Shown: positions 36,669 to 46,971, numbered from the stretch's first letter. The stretch is 64,000 nt of DNA from Burkholderia sp. HI2500 (GCF_002223055.1 NZ_NKFL01000004.1:1798001-1862000), one strand, 5' to 3'. Made by a program: numbers and translations. The notes: generated by a model not told the origin, from the sequence alone.

Positions 36669-39185
36669 TTACTTGCTCTCGAACATGTCCATGATCTGCT
36701 GCTTCTCCTGCGGCGTGACGGGCGGCGGCGCAAGCCCCGCCGCGCCAGCCGAGCCGAGCGCATCGTTCGCGCTGATCGAATTCTCGGCCGGGTTGATGTC
36801 GACGTTCGCGACGAAGCCATTGCCCGGCGTGCGATCGGCGTAGTACAGCTCGCCGTCGATCGACGTCAGGCCGTCCGGCATCGGCATCTGCTGCTCGGGC
36901 ACGCCGTTCAGCGCGGTGCGCATGTAGTTCACCCAGATCGGCAATGCGAGCTGTGCGCCGAATTCGCGGCTGCCGAGGCTCTTCGGCTGGTCGAAGCCCA
37001 TCCACGCGACCGCGACGAGCGACTGCTGGTAGCCGGCGAACCAGCCGTCCTTCGCGTCGTTCGTCGTACCCGTCTTGCCCTGCAGGTCGCTGCGGCCCAG
37101 TGCGTTGGTGCCCGCGCCCGTGCCGGCCGTCGCGACCGAATGCAGCAGGCTGTTCATCACGTACGCATTGCGGCCTTCGATCGTGCGCGGCGCCGTGCTG
37201 CCCGCGAGCACCGGCTGCGACTTCTGCAGCGCCTGGCCGCGTGCGTCGTCGACCTCGGCGATCAGGTACGGATCGACCTTGTAGCCGCCGTTCGCGAACA
37301 CCGCATAGCCGGTCGCGAGCTGCAGCGGCGTCACGAGGCCCGCGCCGAGCGCCATCGGCAGGTAAGGCGGCGTCTTCGCGGGATCGAAGCCGAAGCGCTG
37401 CGTCACGTACTGCTGCGCGTACTGCGTACCGATCGACGCGAGGATCCGGATCGACACGAGGTTCTTCGAACGCTGCAGGCCGGTGCGCATCGTCATCGGG
37501 CCGTCCGGCTGGTCGTCGTCCTTCGGCTCCCAGGCGGTGCCGCCCGGCACGCTCGGCGGGAAGTACAGCGGCGCGTCGTTGATCATCGTCGCCGGCCCGA
37601 GCCCCTTGTCGAGCGACGCCGAGTAGATGAACGGCTTGAACGACGAGCCCGGCTGCCGCCAGGCCTGCGTCACGTGGTTGAACTTGCTCTTGTTGAAGTC
37701 GAAGCCGCCGACGAGCGAGCGGATCGCGCCATCCTGCGGCGCGATCGCGACGAGCGCGCCTTCGACCTGCGGCAGCTGCACGACCTGCCAGCCGGTCTTG
37801 CCGTCCTTCAGCACGCGCACGACCGAGCCCGGCTTGATGCGCAGCGTGTCGTTCGCGCGGGGGCTGAGCGCGCCCGCCACGAAGCGCAGCCCGGCCGGGC
37901 CGATCGTCGTGGTCGCGCCGCCGACGAACTGCACCTCGACCGCATTCGGCGATGCCGACAGCACGACCGCCGACTGCAGGTCGCCGTTGTCCGGGTGATC
38001 GGCGAGCGCGTCGTCGATCGCCTCGTCGCGGTCGTCGCCGGCCGCCGGCAGCTTGATCGACGCTTCCGGCCCGCGATAGCCGTGGCGGCGCTCGTAGTCG
38101 AGAATGCCGCGACGCACGGCCTGGTACGCGGCTTCCTGGTCGGACGAGTTGATCGTCGTCGTGACGGTCAGCCCGCGCGTATAGGTTTCGTCCTTGTACT
38201 GCTGGTACATCATCTGCCGCACCATCTCGGCGACGTACTCGCCGTGCACCGCGTACTGGTTGCCCGGCGTGCGCACGTGGATCTCCTCCTTCACGGCCTC
38301 GTCGTACTGCGGCTGCGTGATGTAGCCAACCTCGAGCATGCGCTTCAGGATGTATTCCTGGCGCACCTTCGCGCGCTTCGGATTGACGACCGGGTTATAC
38401 GCGGACGGCGCCTTCGGCAGCCCGGCGAGCATCGCCGCTTCCGCGAGCGTGATGTCCTTCAGGTCCTTGCCGAAATACACGCGCGCGGCGGCCGCGAAGC
38501 CGTACGAGCGCTGGCCGAGATAGATCTGGTTCATGTACAGCTCGAGAATCTGGTCCTTCGTCAGGGCCTTCTCGATCTTGTACGCGAGCAGCATTTCGTA
38601 AATCTTGCGCGTGTAGGTCTTCTCGCTCGACAGGAAGAAGTTGCGCGCGACCTGCATCGTGATCGTGCTCGCGCCCTGGCGCGCGCCGCCGTGCATCAGG
38701 TCGGCGACACCCGCGCGCAGGATGCCGACGAAGTCGACGCCGCCGTGTTCGTAGAAGCGGTAGTCCTCGATCGCGAGCACCGCCTTCTTCATCACGTCCG
38801 GAATGTCCTGGAAGCGCACGAGGCTGCGGCGCTCTTCGCCGAATTCGCCGATCAGCACATGATCGGCCGTGAACACGCGCAGCGGCACCTTCGGCTGGTA
38901 GTTGGTCAGCGCGTCGAGCGACGGCAGTTGCGGCGCCATCACGACCAGCGCGTAGCCGACGATCAGCGCGCCGACGATCGCCAGCGTCGCGATGAGGCCG
39001 GCGAACCACAGCATGACGCGCGAGCCGAACGAGCGACCGCGCCCTCCGCCGCCGCTGCGCTGGGTGCGGCGGTCGTCGTCGCGATCGTCGTCATCGGGGT
39101 AATAGGCTCCGGACGGCGAACGGCGCAGCGTGTAGTGGGGTTCGTTCCTGTCGGAAGAAGAAGGCGGTCGTTTGATAATTGGCAT
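36669..39185 (-). CDS. mrcA: Penicillin-binding protein 1A (class A bifunctional)
   Basis: 838-aa inner-membrane enzyme that polymerises and cross-links peptidoglycan. A basic/Asp-rich cytoplasmic tail is followed by one TM helix (about residues 58-80). The glycosyltransferase domain has EDYRFYEHGGVD with the catalytic Glu, GASTITMQVARNFFL and KIYEMLLAYKIEK. An OB-like insert follows. The transpeptidase domain has QPGSSFKPF (catalytic Ser), SKN in QRSKNLVSI and KTGTTND. Full length. It ends at a strong terminator. Confidence 0.96.
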   Translation of the reverse strand: MPIIKRPPSSSDRNEPHYTLRRSPSGAYYPDDDDRDDDRRTQRSGGGGRGRSFGSRVMLWFAGLIATLAIVGALIVGYALVVMAPQLPSLDALTNYQPKVPLRVFTADHVLIGEFGEERRSLVRFQDIPDVMKKAVLAIEDYRFYEHGGVDFVGILRAGVADLMHGGARQGASTITMQVARNFFLSSEKTYTRKIYEMLLAYKIEKALTKDQILELYMNQIYLGQRSYGFAAAARVYFGKDLKDITLAEAAMLAGLPKAPSAYNPVVNPKRAKVRQEYILKRMLEVGYITQPQYDEAVKEEIHVRTPGNQYAVHGEYVAEMVRQMMYQQYKDETYTRGLTVTTTINSSDQEAAYQAVRRGILDYERRHGYRGPEASIKLPAAGDDRDEAIDDALADHPDNGDLQSAVVLSASPNAVEVQFVGGATTTIGPAGLRFVAGALSPRANDTLRIKPGSVVRVLKDGKTGWQVVQLPQVEGALVAIAPQDGAIRSLVGGFDFNKSKFNHVTQAWRQPGSSFKPFIYSASLDKGLGPATMINDAPLYFPPSVPGGTAWEPKDDDQPDGPMTMRTGLQRSKNLVSIRILASIGTQYAQQYVTQRFGFDPAKTPPYLPMALGAGLVTPLQLATGYAVFANGGYKVDPYLIAEVDDARGQALQKSQPVLAGSTAPRTIEGRNAYVMNSLLHSVATAGTGAGTNALGRSDLQGKTGTTNDAKDGWFAGYQQSLVAVAWMGFDQPKSLGSREFGAQLALPIWVNYMRTALNGVPEQQMPMPDGLTSIDGELYYADRTPGNGFVANVDINPAENSISANDALGSAGAAGLAPPPVTPQEKQQIMDMFESK

Positions 39186-39629
39186 GTCGGAATGGCGGGC
39201 GGTCGTGGCGCCCTCGGACGCATGCGGAAATGCAGGCGAATGAATCAGAGCGGATACAGCGTGATGCGGCTGTCACGTCGACAGACCCCGCCGCGCGGCG
39301 ATCCGTTCCCGCGACGTGACAGCGCATTTTAATGAAATCGACCGGGTGCCTTCGCGATTTTTTGTAAAAATTCCCGCAATGCCGTGATTTCAGGAACGTA
39401 TTGTCGGCATCCTCTGCCTATCATGGACACGCAATATCGCGCGCACGCGCCGGCTTTCTTTCAGTCGCGAAAGGTTCGACATCGTGATGCGCAAGCCGCT
39501 TGAACTCGCGCGTTTAAGCCGTATTTAAGTGAACCGGTGGTGTAATATCCGCCGGCTCATGCGGGTCGGAACCGGCTCGCAACGGGCACTGCCGCTCTCA
39601 CGCGGCGCCTTTCAACCACGGAGGATTTC
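39186..39629. other. Divergent intergenic region mrcA / pspA-like
   Basis: 444 bases with no gene seen. A sigma-70-like promoter for the plus-strand gene is TTGAAC (39500-39505), 16 bases, TATTTA (39522-39527). I found no sigma-54 GG-N10-GC element of the kind that drives pspA in E. coli. GGAGG lies just before the pspA-like ATG. Confidence 0.45.
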
Positions 39630-40310
39630 ATGTCGCTTTTCGACTCTGTTTCGCGCACGATCAAAGGCCTGCTGAACGATGCGGCCGATTCGGTACAGGA
39701 TCCGTCGCGCGACGCACGGCAGATCGTGCGGGAGCTCGACGACAGCATCGGCCGTGCCGAGAATTCGCTGATCGAGATCGAGGCACAGGTCGCGACCCAG
39801 CGCAGCAAGCGCGATGCGGCCGACGACAAGGTGAAGAAGTACGAGGACGGCGCGAAGCGCGCGCTGCAGTCCGGTGACGAAGCGCTCGCCCGCGAGGCCC
39901 TCGCCGCGCAGTCGAACGCGGAAGCCGAGCGTGACGCGCTCGCAGCCGAATTGACGACGCTCGAGCCGTCGGTCGACAAGCTGAAGGGGCAGATCGCCGA
40001 CATGCGTCAGCGCCGCAACGACCTGAATGCACGCTCGAACATCCTGCAGGCCAAGCAGGAAATCGCGCAGGCGAAGGACGTCGCGGCCAGCGCCCTGGGC
40101 GGCATCGGCGGCAAGAACCTGTCCGAGGACTTCCAGAAGCTCGAGGACAAGGTCGCGCTGCAGAACGCCCGCTCGGACGCGCGCCTGAATTCGGCCGACA
40201 CGTCGAGCGGCAAGGCGCTCGACGACAAGCTCGCCGCGCTGAACAAGGGCCCGTCGGTCGAGGATCGCCTCGCCGCGCTGAAGAAGCAGCTCGACACGCC
40301 CGCGCAGTAA
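39630..40310 (+). CDS. PspA/IM30 (ESCRT-III-like) family protein
   Basis: 226-aa coiled-coil protein of the phage-shock/VIPP1 family that polymerises on stressed inner membranes. The N-terminus MSLFDSVSRTIKGLLNDAAD is amphipathic, followed by ARQIVRELDDSIGRAENSLIEIEAQVA-type helices (cited as RQIVRELDDSIGRAENSL) and long heptad stretches with Glu/Lys/Ala. No pspF, pspB or pspC is nearby. The next gene encodes a TPR membrane protein, probably cotranscribed. Confidence 0.85.
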   Translation: MSLFDSVSRTIKGLLNDAADSVQDPSRDARQIVRELDDSIGRAENSLIEIEAQVATQRSKRDAADDKVKKYEDGAKRALQSGDEALAREALAAQSNAEAERDALAAELTTLEPSVDKLKGQIADMRQRRNDLNARSNILQAKQEIAQAKDVAASALGGIGGKNLSEDFQKLEDKVALQNARSDARLNSADTSSGKALDDKLAALNKGPSVEDRLAALKKQLDTPAQ

Positions 40311-40398
40311 CGGCCACTGCGGGCAACCGCGCCGCCGCCCGCCCCGGGCGCGGCGCGAACCGATCGTCAGGAGACGGGCGCCTGCGCCCGGTTCGACC

Positions 40399-41565
40399 AT
40401 GAAGAAATCTCTCGCCGCACTCGGCCTCTCGCTGATGGTGCTGTCGTCCGCCGCGTTTGCGGTCCCGTCGCTGCAGCAGGTCGAGCAATCGATCGCGCAA
40501 CGCAACTGGCAGCAAGCCGACACGCAGCTGTCGCAAGTCATCGACGCCCATCCGAACAATGCGCATGCGCGCTACCTGTACGCACAGGTGCTGGACCGCG
40601 AGGGCCGCGCGTCCGACGCACTCGAGCAGCTGCAGCGCGCGAAGTCGCTCGATCCGCAACTCAAGTTCACCGACGCATCGCGCTTCGCGCAGACCGAGTC
40701 GCGCATCCGCGCCGACGCCGCGCGCGTGAGCGGCAACGTGCCGTCGGCCACGCAGGCAGGGACGCTGCAGCCGGGGCTCGCGCCCGCTGTCGCGCCGGCC
40801 GAAAAACACGGCCCGTCGACCGGCATGTGGATCGGCTTCGGGTTGATTGCCGCGGTGATCGCGCTGGTGCTGCGCTGGACGCTGCGGCGCGCACGCACGG
40901 CCGACGACAGCCGCGCCGACGACGAACGCCGCACGCAGCTCAAGCGCGCCACCGACGTGCTGAACGACATCCGCCCGCTGAAGCTCGACGCGAAGCTGTC
41001 GACGGCGCCCGGCGCCGCGGCGCTCACGGGCGAACTCGAAGCGATAGAGACCGATGCGCGCACGCTCGTCGAAACGCTGTCGAACGGCAAGAACCCGGTG
41101 CCGCCGTATCGCGTCGATGAACTCGAACAGCGTCATGCAAGCGTGAAGGCACGCGTCGAAGGCCGTCCCGACCCGGCCGCGCAACCCGCGGCACCGGCGA
41201 ACGGCAGCGGCTCCGTGTATGCGCAGGAAGCCGATCGCATGACGGGCGCGCAAGGCCAGCCGTATCCTCAGCAGCCCTACCCGCAACAGCAACCGCCGGT
41301 GGTGATCCAGCAAGGCGGCGGCGGGTTCGGCGGCGGCATGGGCGGGTTGCTGACCGGTGTGTTGCTCGGCGAGGCGATGTCCGGTGGCCGCGAGCGCGTG
41401 GTCGAACGCGACGTGATCGTCGACGGCGAGCGCCGCCGGCAGGAGAACGACCCGGGCTTCGACCTCGGCCGCGGCGACAGTTCGAACTGGAGCGACGGCA
41501 ACGGCGGCGGCGGCGGCATGGATCTCGGCAGCAACGACGACGGCTGGACCGACGACAACACCTGA
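40399..41565 (+). CDS. TPR-containing membrane protein with Gly-rich tail
   Basis: 388 aa. A signal peptide ([21 protein letters not shown]) precedes two or three tetratricopeptide-like repeats (residues 25-100: [34 protein letters not shown]). One TM helix follows at about 140-158 ([17 protein letters not shown]), with a charged stretch, a helical segment, a Pro/Gln-rich linker and a [20 protein letters not shown] element near the C-terminus. Export of the TPR domain to the periplasm is inferred. Eighty-eight bases after the PspA-like gene, so a joint membrane-stress role is likely. Confidence 0.7.
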   Translation: MKKSLAALGLSLMVLSSAAFAVPSLQQVEQSIAQRNWQQADTQLSQVIDAHPNNAHARYLYAQVLDREGRASDALEQLQRAKSLDPQLKFTDASRFAQTESRIRADAARVSGNVPSATQAGTLQPGLAPAVAPAEKHGPSTGMWIGFGLIAAVIALVLRWTLRRARTADDSRADDERRTQLKRATDVLNDIRPLKLDAKLSTAPGAAALTGELEAIETDARTLVETLSNGKNPVPPYRVDELEQRHASVKARVEGRPDPAAQPAAPANGSGSVYAQEADRMTGAQGQPYPQQPYPQQQPPVVIQQGGGGFGGGMGGLLTGVLLGEAMSGGRERVVERDVIVDGERRRQENDPGFDLGRGDSSNWSDGNGGGGGMDLGSNDDGWTDDNT

Positions 41566-41797
41566 CGCTACGCAGCGCGTCGACGCCCCCGCGACGCGCT
41601 GCATTGCACGCCACGCTCCCCTGCAGGGCCGGCCGCGCCGACGCGCGGATTTGTCAATCATTTCAAGATGGACTACCGGCAATGGGGAGCGTTCGCTATC
41701 ATGCGGCCATCGGCGTGCCACCGACCCTCATTCGACGCTCTGCATCCCTGCGCGTCGCGGCACGCCTCCTCTCGCCCCAAACAGGAGAAAGCCGCTC

Positions 41798-42229
41798 ATG
41801 AGCATCATCAAGGAATTCAAGGAGTTCGCCGTCAAGGGCAACGTCATGGATCTCGCCGTCGGCGTGATCATCGGCGGCGCGTTCTCGAAGATCGTCGACT
41901 CGGTCGTGAAAGACCTCATCATGCCGGTCATCGGCGTGCTGACCGGCGGCCTGGATTTCTCGAACAAGTTCGTTCTGCTCGGCACCATCCCCCCGACGTT
42001 CAAGGGTAATCCCGATTCGTTCAAGGACCTGCAGGCCGCGGGTGTCGCCGCATTCGGCTACGGCTCGTTCATCACGGTGGCAATCAATTTCGTCATCCTC
42101 GCGTTCATCATTTTCCTGATGGTGAAATTCATCAACAAGCTGCGCAAGCCGGAAGAAGCCGCACCGGCCGCGACGCCGGAAGACACGGTGCTGCTGCGCG
42201 AGATCCGCGATTCGCTGAAGCAGCGCTGA
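41798..42229 (+). CDS. mscL: Large-conductance mechanosensitive channel MscL
   Basis: 143-aa pentameric channel that opens on hypo-osmotic shock. The N-terminal amphipathic helix [20 protein letters not shown] leads into TM1 [21 protein letters not shown] with the conserved pore Gly pattern. TM2 is [18 protein letters not shown], followed by the cytoplasmic helix [13 protein letters not shown] lies upstream of the ATG and a hairpin terminator follows the stop. Confidence 0.98.
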   Translation: MSIIKEFKEFAVKGNVMDLAVGVIIGGAFSKIVDSVVKDLIMPVIGVLTGGLDFSNKFVLLGTIPPTFKGNPDSFKDLQAAGVAAFGYGSFITVAINFVILAFIIFLMVKFINKLRKPEEAAPAATPEDTVLLREIRDSLKQR

Positions 42230-42251
42230 TCGCCCAGCGCCCCGCCAGCCA

Positions 42252-42275
42252 GGCCCGCCTCGTGCGGGCCTTTTT
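42252..42275 (+). terminator. Terminator of mscL
   Basis: GGCCCGC (42252-42258), loop CTCGT, GCGGGCC (42264-42270), then five T residues. Confidence 0.85.
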
Positions 42276-42517
42276 ATTGCGCGTGCGATGCACCGCCGCA
42301 TGCGGCCTATCTCACTTTTTTGTGACGGGCGAATGCACGCGCGGGGAAAGCAGGTCTATGATGGAGACTAAACGACAGTACGGGCGCCAAGACGCTGGCT
42401 GTGTCGATCATGGCGAGCAGGTCGACGGGAGACATTGATCGTCGTACTGCACGAAGGCAGCATTTTCGTGTGCTATAAAGGATCGACATGCGGCGTACAT
42501 AGCCGGGAGTGGGTCGC

Positions 42518-43009
42518 ATGAAAGTGCCGCATTTCTTGCAATTGTTTTTGAGGCGAGTGTTTATGTCCTTCCCGAAAAAACGTCGGCGTGCCCAGCAGGA
42601 TGGCCAGGAGTCATTCCTCGCGGTATTGCGCCACTCGAAACCGTTTGCCCAGCTCGACACCAAGATTGCCCGCGCCCGTGCGCAGGACGAACCCGTCCTG
42701 TACGCACATGTGCTGCCCGGTCTCGACGTGCTCCTGTGCAGCGTACGCGGCGCCCAGCCGCCTTATCCCGCCATCGCCGAGTTGCGCAAGCGCTGCATCG
42801 AATCGATCGCCAACGCGCTCGAGCAACCGCTGGACGGCCTCGAGAACGGCGGATACTGGTATGAAGCAAACGGCTTCGGCTTCCTCGTGTTTGCCAGCCG
42901 TGCGCGTGCGCGCATCCTGCCCGAGTTTGGTGCAGGCACGAAAGCGAGCCTGCGCGGCGGGCTCGGTCGCCAGAACGCCGGCGACACGACACCACGCTCC
43001 CTCGGCTGA
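42518..43009 (+). CDS. Hypothetical cytosolic protein
   Basis: 163 aa from the ATG at 42518, which has GGGAG eight bases upstream; a second ATG at 42563 with GAGGCGAG upstream is also possible and would give the N-terminus MSFPKKRRRAQQDG. It has no signal peptide or TM helix. The central part (LYAHVLPGLDVLLCSVRGAQPPYPAIAELRKRC) looks like a compact alpha/beta domain; the C-terminal 30 residues are basic and low-complexity. I do not recognise a family. A -10-like TATAAA lies upstream near 42475. Confidence 0.55.
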   Translation: MKVPHFLQLFLRRVFMSFPKKRRRAQQDGQESFLAVLRHSKPFAQLDTKIARARAQDEPVLYAHVLPGLDVLLCSVRGAQPPYPAIAELRKRCIESIANALEQPLDGLENGGYWYEANGFGFLVFASRARARILPEFGAGTKASLRGGLGRQNAGDTTPRSLG

Positions 43010-43075
43010 TCACCCTGCCGATCGATGGGCCGCCTCCGGGTGGCCCATCTGTCATTCACGCGCCTCGCTTACCCG

Positions 43076-43969
43076 TCACGACACCTGCTGACGCTCGTTG
43101 CCGGGTCGCACGATGTCGATGAATGCGGCGAAATCGGCACCGGCGAGCCCTTGCGCGGCGCCGAGCCGCAACACCTGCTGCACGGTGGCCGATACGGGCA
43201 TCACGGCGCCCGTATCGCGCGCCGCGTCGGCGATCGCATCGACGTCCTTCTGGAACGTGCTGAGCGCGCCGATCGGAGCATGGCCGCCCGACGTCATGCG
43301 CGGCACGAACGTCTGCAGCAGCACCGAATCGGCCCAGCCGCCGGCCAGCGCTTCGGCGAGCCGCGCGGCATCGATGCCGCTCGCCTGCGCCAGACCGACG
43401 GCCTCGGCGATCGCGGTCACCGTCGCGGTGACGATCGCCTGGTTGCACAGCTTCGCCGTCTGCCCCGCCCCCGCGTCGCCCATGTGCGTGATCCGCGACG
43501 CATACGCGTCGATCAGCGGCCGCACCGCGTCGAGATCGGCCGCGCGGCCGCCGGCCATCACCGCGAGCGTGCCGGCCTGCGCGCCGGGCACGCCGCCCGA
43601 CACCGGCGCATCGACCCAGCCGACGCCGAGCGCGGCTGCACGCGCCGCGTAATCGCGCGTGGCGGCGGGCGCAATGCTCGAATGATCGACGATGCGCTGC
43701 AGGCGACGCGCACGCGCATCGCCGGAGAGGAGGCCGTGCTCGCCGAACACGACATCGCCCACCGCGCGGCCGTCGAGCACGCACACGAATACCGTCTCGA
43801 CGCGCTCCGCCAGTTCGCGCGGCGTGCCGAGCACCTGCGCGCCGTCCTTCACGAGCGCCTCGGCCTTGTCGCGCGAGCGATTCCACACGCTGACCCGATG
43901 CCCTGCCGCCAGCAAATGCCGAATCATCGGCGCGCCCATCAATCCCGGTCCGCAAAATCCGACTTCCAC
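43076..43969 (-). CDS. NAD(P)-dependent beta-hydroxyacid dehydrogenase family
   Basis: 297 aa, like 3-hydroxyisobutyrate dehydrogenase or tartronate-semialdehyde reductase. It starts at GTG ([20 protein letters not shown]) with GAGGAG four bases upstream. The Rossmann motif [12 protein letters not shown] and the substrate-binding segment [22 protein letters not shown] are clear. The catalytic Lys is in [12 protein letters not shown]. Tartronate-semialdehyde reduction would link glyoxylate to glycerate, but the glxR/hibadh distinction cannot be made here. Stands alone, divergent from dodecin. Confidence 0.85.
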   Translation of the reverse strand: MEVGFCGPGLMGAPMIRHLLAAGHRVSVWNRSRDKAEALVKDGAQVLGTPRELAERVETVFVCVLDGRAVGDVVFGEHGLLSGDARARRLQRIVDHSSIAPAATRDYAARAAALGVGWVDAPVSGGVPGAQAGTLAVMAGGRAADLDAVRPLIDAYASRITHMGDAGAGQTAKLCNQAIVTATVTAIAEAVGLAQASGIDAARLAEALAGGWADSVLLQTFVPRMTSGGHAPIGALSTFQKDVDAIADAARDTGAVMPVSATVQQVLRLGAAQGLAGADFAAFIDIVRPGNERQQVS

Positions 43970-44104
43970 GATGCTCCTCGTCTCCGATATGGGTTGAACT
44001 TGCCGCCCATCATACCTATTACTCAAGAAGCCGGGCACGCGCGGCGCCGCTTTGGGACCACGGCTTGCGCCGGCCATCCATACCGACATCCCAGGGAGCG
44101 CATC

Positions 44105-44314
44105 ATGAGCGACCACGTGTACAAGATGATCGAGCTGACCGGTTCGTCGAAGCAATCGAGCGACGACGCCATCCGCAACGCGATCTCAAAAGCCGGCAAG
44201 ACGCTGCACAACCTGCACTGGTTCCAGGTGACCGAAACGCGCGGCCACATCGAAGGCGACCAGGTCGTGCACTGGCAGGTCACGCTGAAGGTCGGCATGC
44301 GCATCGACGACTGA
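44105..44314 (+). CDS. Dodecin, flavin-binding storage protein
   Basis: 69-aa protein that forms dodecameric hollow spheres and binds flavins (or CoA) for storage and photoprotection. The family pattern is complete: [38 protein letters not shown] with the stacking Trp, and a C-terminal strand [19 protein letters not shown] precedes the ATG. Confidence 0.93.
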   Translation: MSDHVYKMIELTGSSKQSSDDAIRNAISKAGKTLHNLHWFQVTETRGHIEGDQVVHWQVTLKVGMRIDD

Positions 44315-44452
44315 CGCGCCCCCTGCATCACACGCCGCGCCGCTGACCGGATCCGTGCAACGCGCTTCCGCGCGGCGCCGCGCGCTTCACTTCGCCCCCG
44401 TTCAGGCCCCTTGTCGCGGCCCGGCCGGCGGGTACCTGCGGGTATCCATCTC

Positions 44453-44487
44453 TTGACGCTGATTTTCGTTCATATTAAAAACAATAT
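44453..44487 (+). promoter_or_regulatory. Upstream region of LysR gene with AT palindrome
   Basis: -35-like TTGACG (44453-44458) followed after 17 bases by TAAAAA. Overlapping the latter is the perfect inverted repeat ATATT-N6-AATAT (44472-44487). It stands out in this GC-rich DNA and could be the autoregulatory site of the LysR protein that follows. Confidence 0.4.
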
Positions 44488-44534
44488 ACCCACCCCACCC
44501 CTCGATCAGCCCAGCCATATAAACCGGAGATAAC

Positions 44535-45464
44535 ATGAGTCAGCAACGCGAGGCGATCGACACGTACCTCTTGCGCGTCTTGCACACCTTGTTGATGGAG
44601 CGCAGCGTCACGCGCGCGGCCGTCAAACTGAACCAGTCGCAACCGGCGATCAGCGCCGCGCTGCGGCGCCTGCGCGACATCACCGGCGATCCGCTGCTGG
44701 TGCGCGGCAAATCCGGCATGGTGCCGACCGAATACGGGCTGCGCCTGCTCGAGCCCGTGCAGAACGCGCTGCGTGAAATCGAGCGCATCAAGTTCCAGCA
44801 GCACAATTTCGACCCGGCCACGTCGATCCGCTGCTACCGGATCGGCTGCCCCGACTACCTGAACGTGCTGTTCGTGCCGACCGTGGTCGAGCGCTTCCGC
44901 CAGGCCGCGCCGAACGCGACGCTCGAGTTCCATTCGCTCGGCCCCGCGTTCGACTACGAGCTCGCGCTGGAAGACGGCAAGCTCGACATCGTCGTCGGCA
45001 ACTGGCCCGAGCCGCCCGAGCAGCTGCACCTGTCGAACCTGTTCGTCGATGAAATCGTCTGCCTGATGAGCAACACGCACCCGTTCGCGAAGCGCGGCGG
45101 GCTCACGCTCGATCAGTACCTGAACGCCCCGCATCTCGCGCCGACGCCGTACTCGGTCGGCCAGCGCGGCGCGATCGACGTGCATCTCGCGCGCGAACGG
45201 CTCAAGCGCCACGTGGTCGTCACGCTGCCGTACTTCAACCTCGCACCGTACGTGCTCGTGAAGTCCGACCTGATCTTCACGACGACGCGCCTGTTCGCCG
45301 ATCACTACGCGAAGTTCCTGCCGCTGTCGGTCGTGCCGGCGCCGCTCGACTTCCCCCCGATGCAGTACTACCAGCTGTGGCACGAGCGTTGCCACTACTC
45401 CGATGAAGTGCGCTGGCTGCGCAGCCTCGTCGCCGAAGCCACCCGCACGCTGATCGAAGCGTAA
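44535..45464 (+). CDS. LysR-family transcriptional regulator
   Basis: 309 aa. The N-terminal helix-turn-helix is ERSVTRAAVKLNQSQPAISAALRRLRDITGDPLLVRGKSGMVPT (residues about 20-62), with a C-terminal effector domain resembling the NodD/LinR branch (VGNWPEPPEQLHLSNLF). It converges on the 8-oxoguanine deaminase gene and is the nearest regulator to the urate genes. Control of purine catabolism is therefore plausible but not shown. Confidence 0.85.
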   Translation: MSQQREAIDTYLLRVLHTLLMERSVTRAAVKLNQSQPAISAALRRLRDITGDPLLVRGKSGMVPTEYGLRLLEPVQNALREIERIKFQQHNFDPATSIRCYRIGCPDYLNVLFVPTVVERFRQAAPNATLEFHSLGPAFDYELALEDGKLDIVVGNWPEPPEQLHLSNLFVDEIVCLMSNTHPFAKRGGLTLDQYLNAPHLAPTPYSVGQRGAIDVHLARERLKRHVVVTLPYFNLAPYVLVKSDLIFTTTRLFADHYAKFLPLSVVPAPLDFPPMQYYQLWHERCHYSDEVRWLRSLVAEATRTLIEA

Positions 45465-45558
45465 CGGCGCGGGCCGCACGCGCCGTTTCGGCGCGGCGTG
45501 GCGACAGCCGGCGGCCTGCCCGGCGGCAACGCGGCCGTCGGATGGCGCCAGCCTTCCT

Positions 45559-46971
45559 TCAGCGCGATGCCTCGACCAGTGCCTGCGCGAGCGCGTTGTG
45601 ACGCGCGATGACAGGCGGCAGGTCGAGCGTCGCCAGACGTCCCTCCCTTACCACCACCTTCCCGTTCACGACCGTGTACGCCGTCTGCGACGGCGCGCAG
45701 AACACGAGCGCCGCGACCGGATCGTGCAGCGCGCCCGCGAACAGCGGCTGGCGCAGGTCGAATGCGGCGAAGTCCGCGGCCATGCCGGGCTTCAGCGCGC
45801 CGATGTCGTCGCGATTCAGCACCTTCGCACCGCCGAGCGTCGCGATCTCGAGCGCTTCGCGCGCGGTCATCGCATCGGGCCCGAAACCGACCCGCTGCAA
45901 CAGCAGCGCCTGCCGCACTTCCGCGACCATCTGCGCGCCGTCGTTCGATGCGGAGCCGTCGACGCCGAGGCCGACCGGCACGCCCGCGAGACGCATCTTC
46001 TTCACCGGCGCGATACCCGACGCGAGCCGCATGTTGGAGCATGGACAGTGCGCGACGCCCGTGCCGGTGCGCGCGAACAGGCTGATACCCGCATCGTCGA
46101 GCTGCACGCAGTGCGCATGCCACACGTCGTGGCCGACCCAGCCGAGATCTTCCGCATATTCCGCCGGCGTCATCCCGAACTTCTCGCGGCTGTACGCGAT
46201 GTCGTTGACGTTCTCCGCGAGGTGCGTGTGCAGCGACACCCCGTATTCGCGCGCGAGCACGGCCGCGTCGCGCATCAGGTCGCGGCTCACCGAGAACGGC
46301 GAGCACGGCGCGACGACCACGCGCAGCATCGCGTAACGGCCTTCGTCGTGATAGGTCTCGATCAGGCGCTGCGTGTCGCGCAGGATGTCGGGCTCGCGCT
46401 CGACGACCGAATCGGGCGGCAGCCCACCGTCGCGCTGGCCGACGCTCATCGCACCGCGGCTCGCGTGAAAACGCATGCCGATCCGCTGTGCGGCGCCGAT
46501 GCTGTCGTCGAGGCGGCTGCCGTTCGGGTAGATGTACAGATGATCGCTCGACGTCGTGCAGCCCGACTGCAGCAGCTCGGCCATCGCGGTGAGCGTCGAC
46601 ACTTCGATCATCTCGGGCGTCAGGTGCGCCCAGATCCGGTACAGGTTCGTGAGCCAGCCGAACAGCTCGGCGTTCTGCGCCGCCGGCACCGCGCGCGTCA
46701 GGCTCTGGTACATGTGGTGGTGCGTGTTCACGAGCCCCGGGATCACGAGGTGGCCGCGCAGGTCGAGCACTTCGTCGGCCGTCTCGGGCAGCTCGGCGGT
46801 CGGACCGACCGCGACGATCCGGTTGTCTTCGATGTAGAGCCCCGCGTCGCGCAGCTCGCGACGCGTGTCGTCCATGGTCACGAGCACGTCGGCGTGCTTG
46901 ACCAGCAGGGTTGTCGGGCGGGATGAGGAGGGGTTCGGCGCGCGTGCGCCAGCGTGCTGCTCGAGGTTCAT
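45559..46971 (-). CDS. 8-oxoguanine deaminase (amidohydrolase)
   Basis: 470-aa Zn-dependent amidohydrolase. Metal ligands: HHH in NTHHHMYQSLTRAVP, the His in HTHLAENVNDIAYSREKFG, HAHCV, and Asp in GLGVDGSASNDG. This TrzN/AtzB-like group includes the characterised 8-oxoguanine deaminase, which gives urate and ammonia. The urate-oxidising genes uraH-puuD lie divergently next door, which strongly favours that activity. Hydroxyatrazine-type hydrolase is the other annotation often attached to this family. Confidence 0.82.
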   Translation of the reverse strand: MNLEQHAGARAPNPSSSRPTTLLVKHADVLVTMDDTRRELRDAGLYIEDNRIVAVGPTAELPETADEVLDLRGHLVIPGLVNTHHHMYQSLTRAVPAAQNAELFGWLTNLYRIWAHLTPEMIEVSTLTAMAELLQSGCTTSSDHLYIYPNGSRLDDSIGAAQRIGMRFHASRGAMSVGQRDGGLPPDSVVEREPDILRDTQRLIETYHDEGRYAMLRVVVAPCSPFSVSRDLMRDAAVLAREYGVSLHTHLAENVNDIAYSREKFGMTPAEYAEDLGWVGHDVWHAHCVQLDDAGISLFARTGTGVAHCPCSNMRLASGIAPVKKMRLAGVPVGLGVDGSASNDGAQMVAEVRQALLLQRVGFGPDAMTAREALEIATLGGAKVLNRDDIGALKPGMAADFAAFDLRQPLFAGALHDPVAALVFCAPSQTAYTVVNGKVVVREGRLATLDLPPVIARHNALAQALVEASR

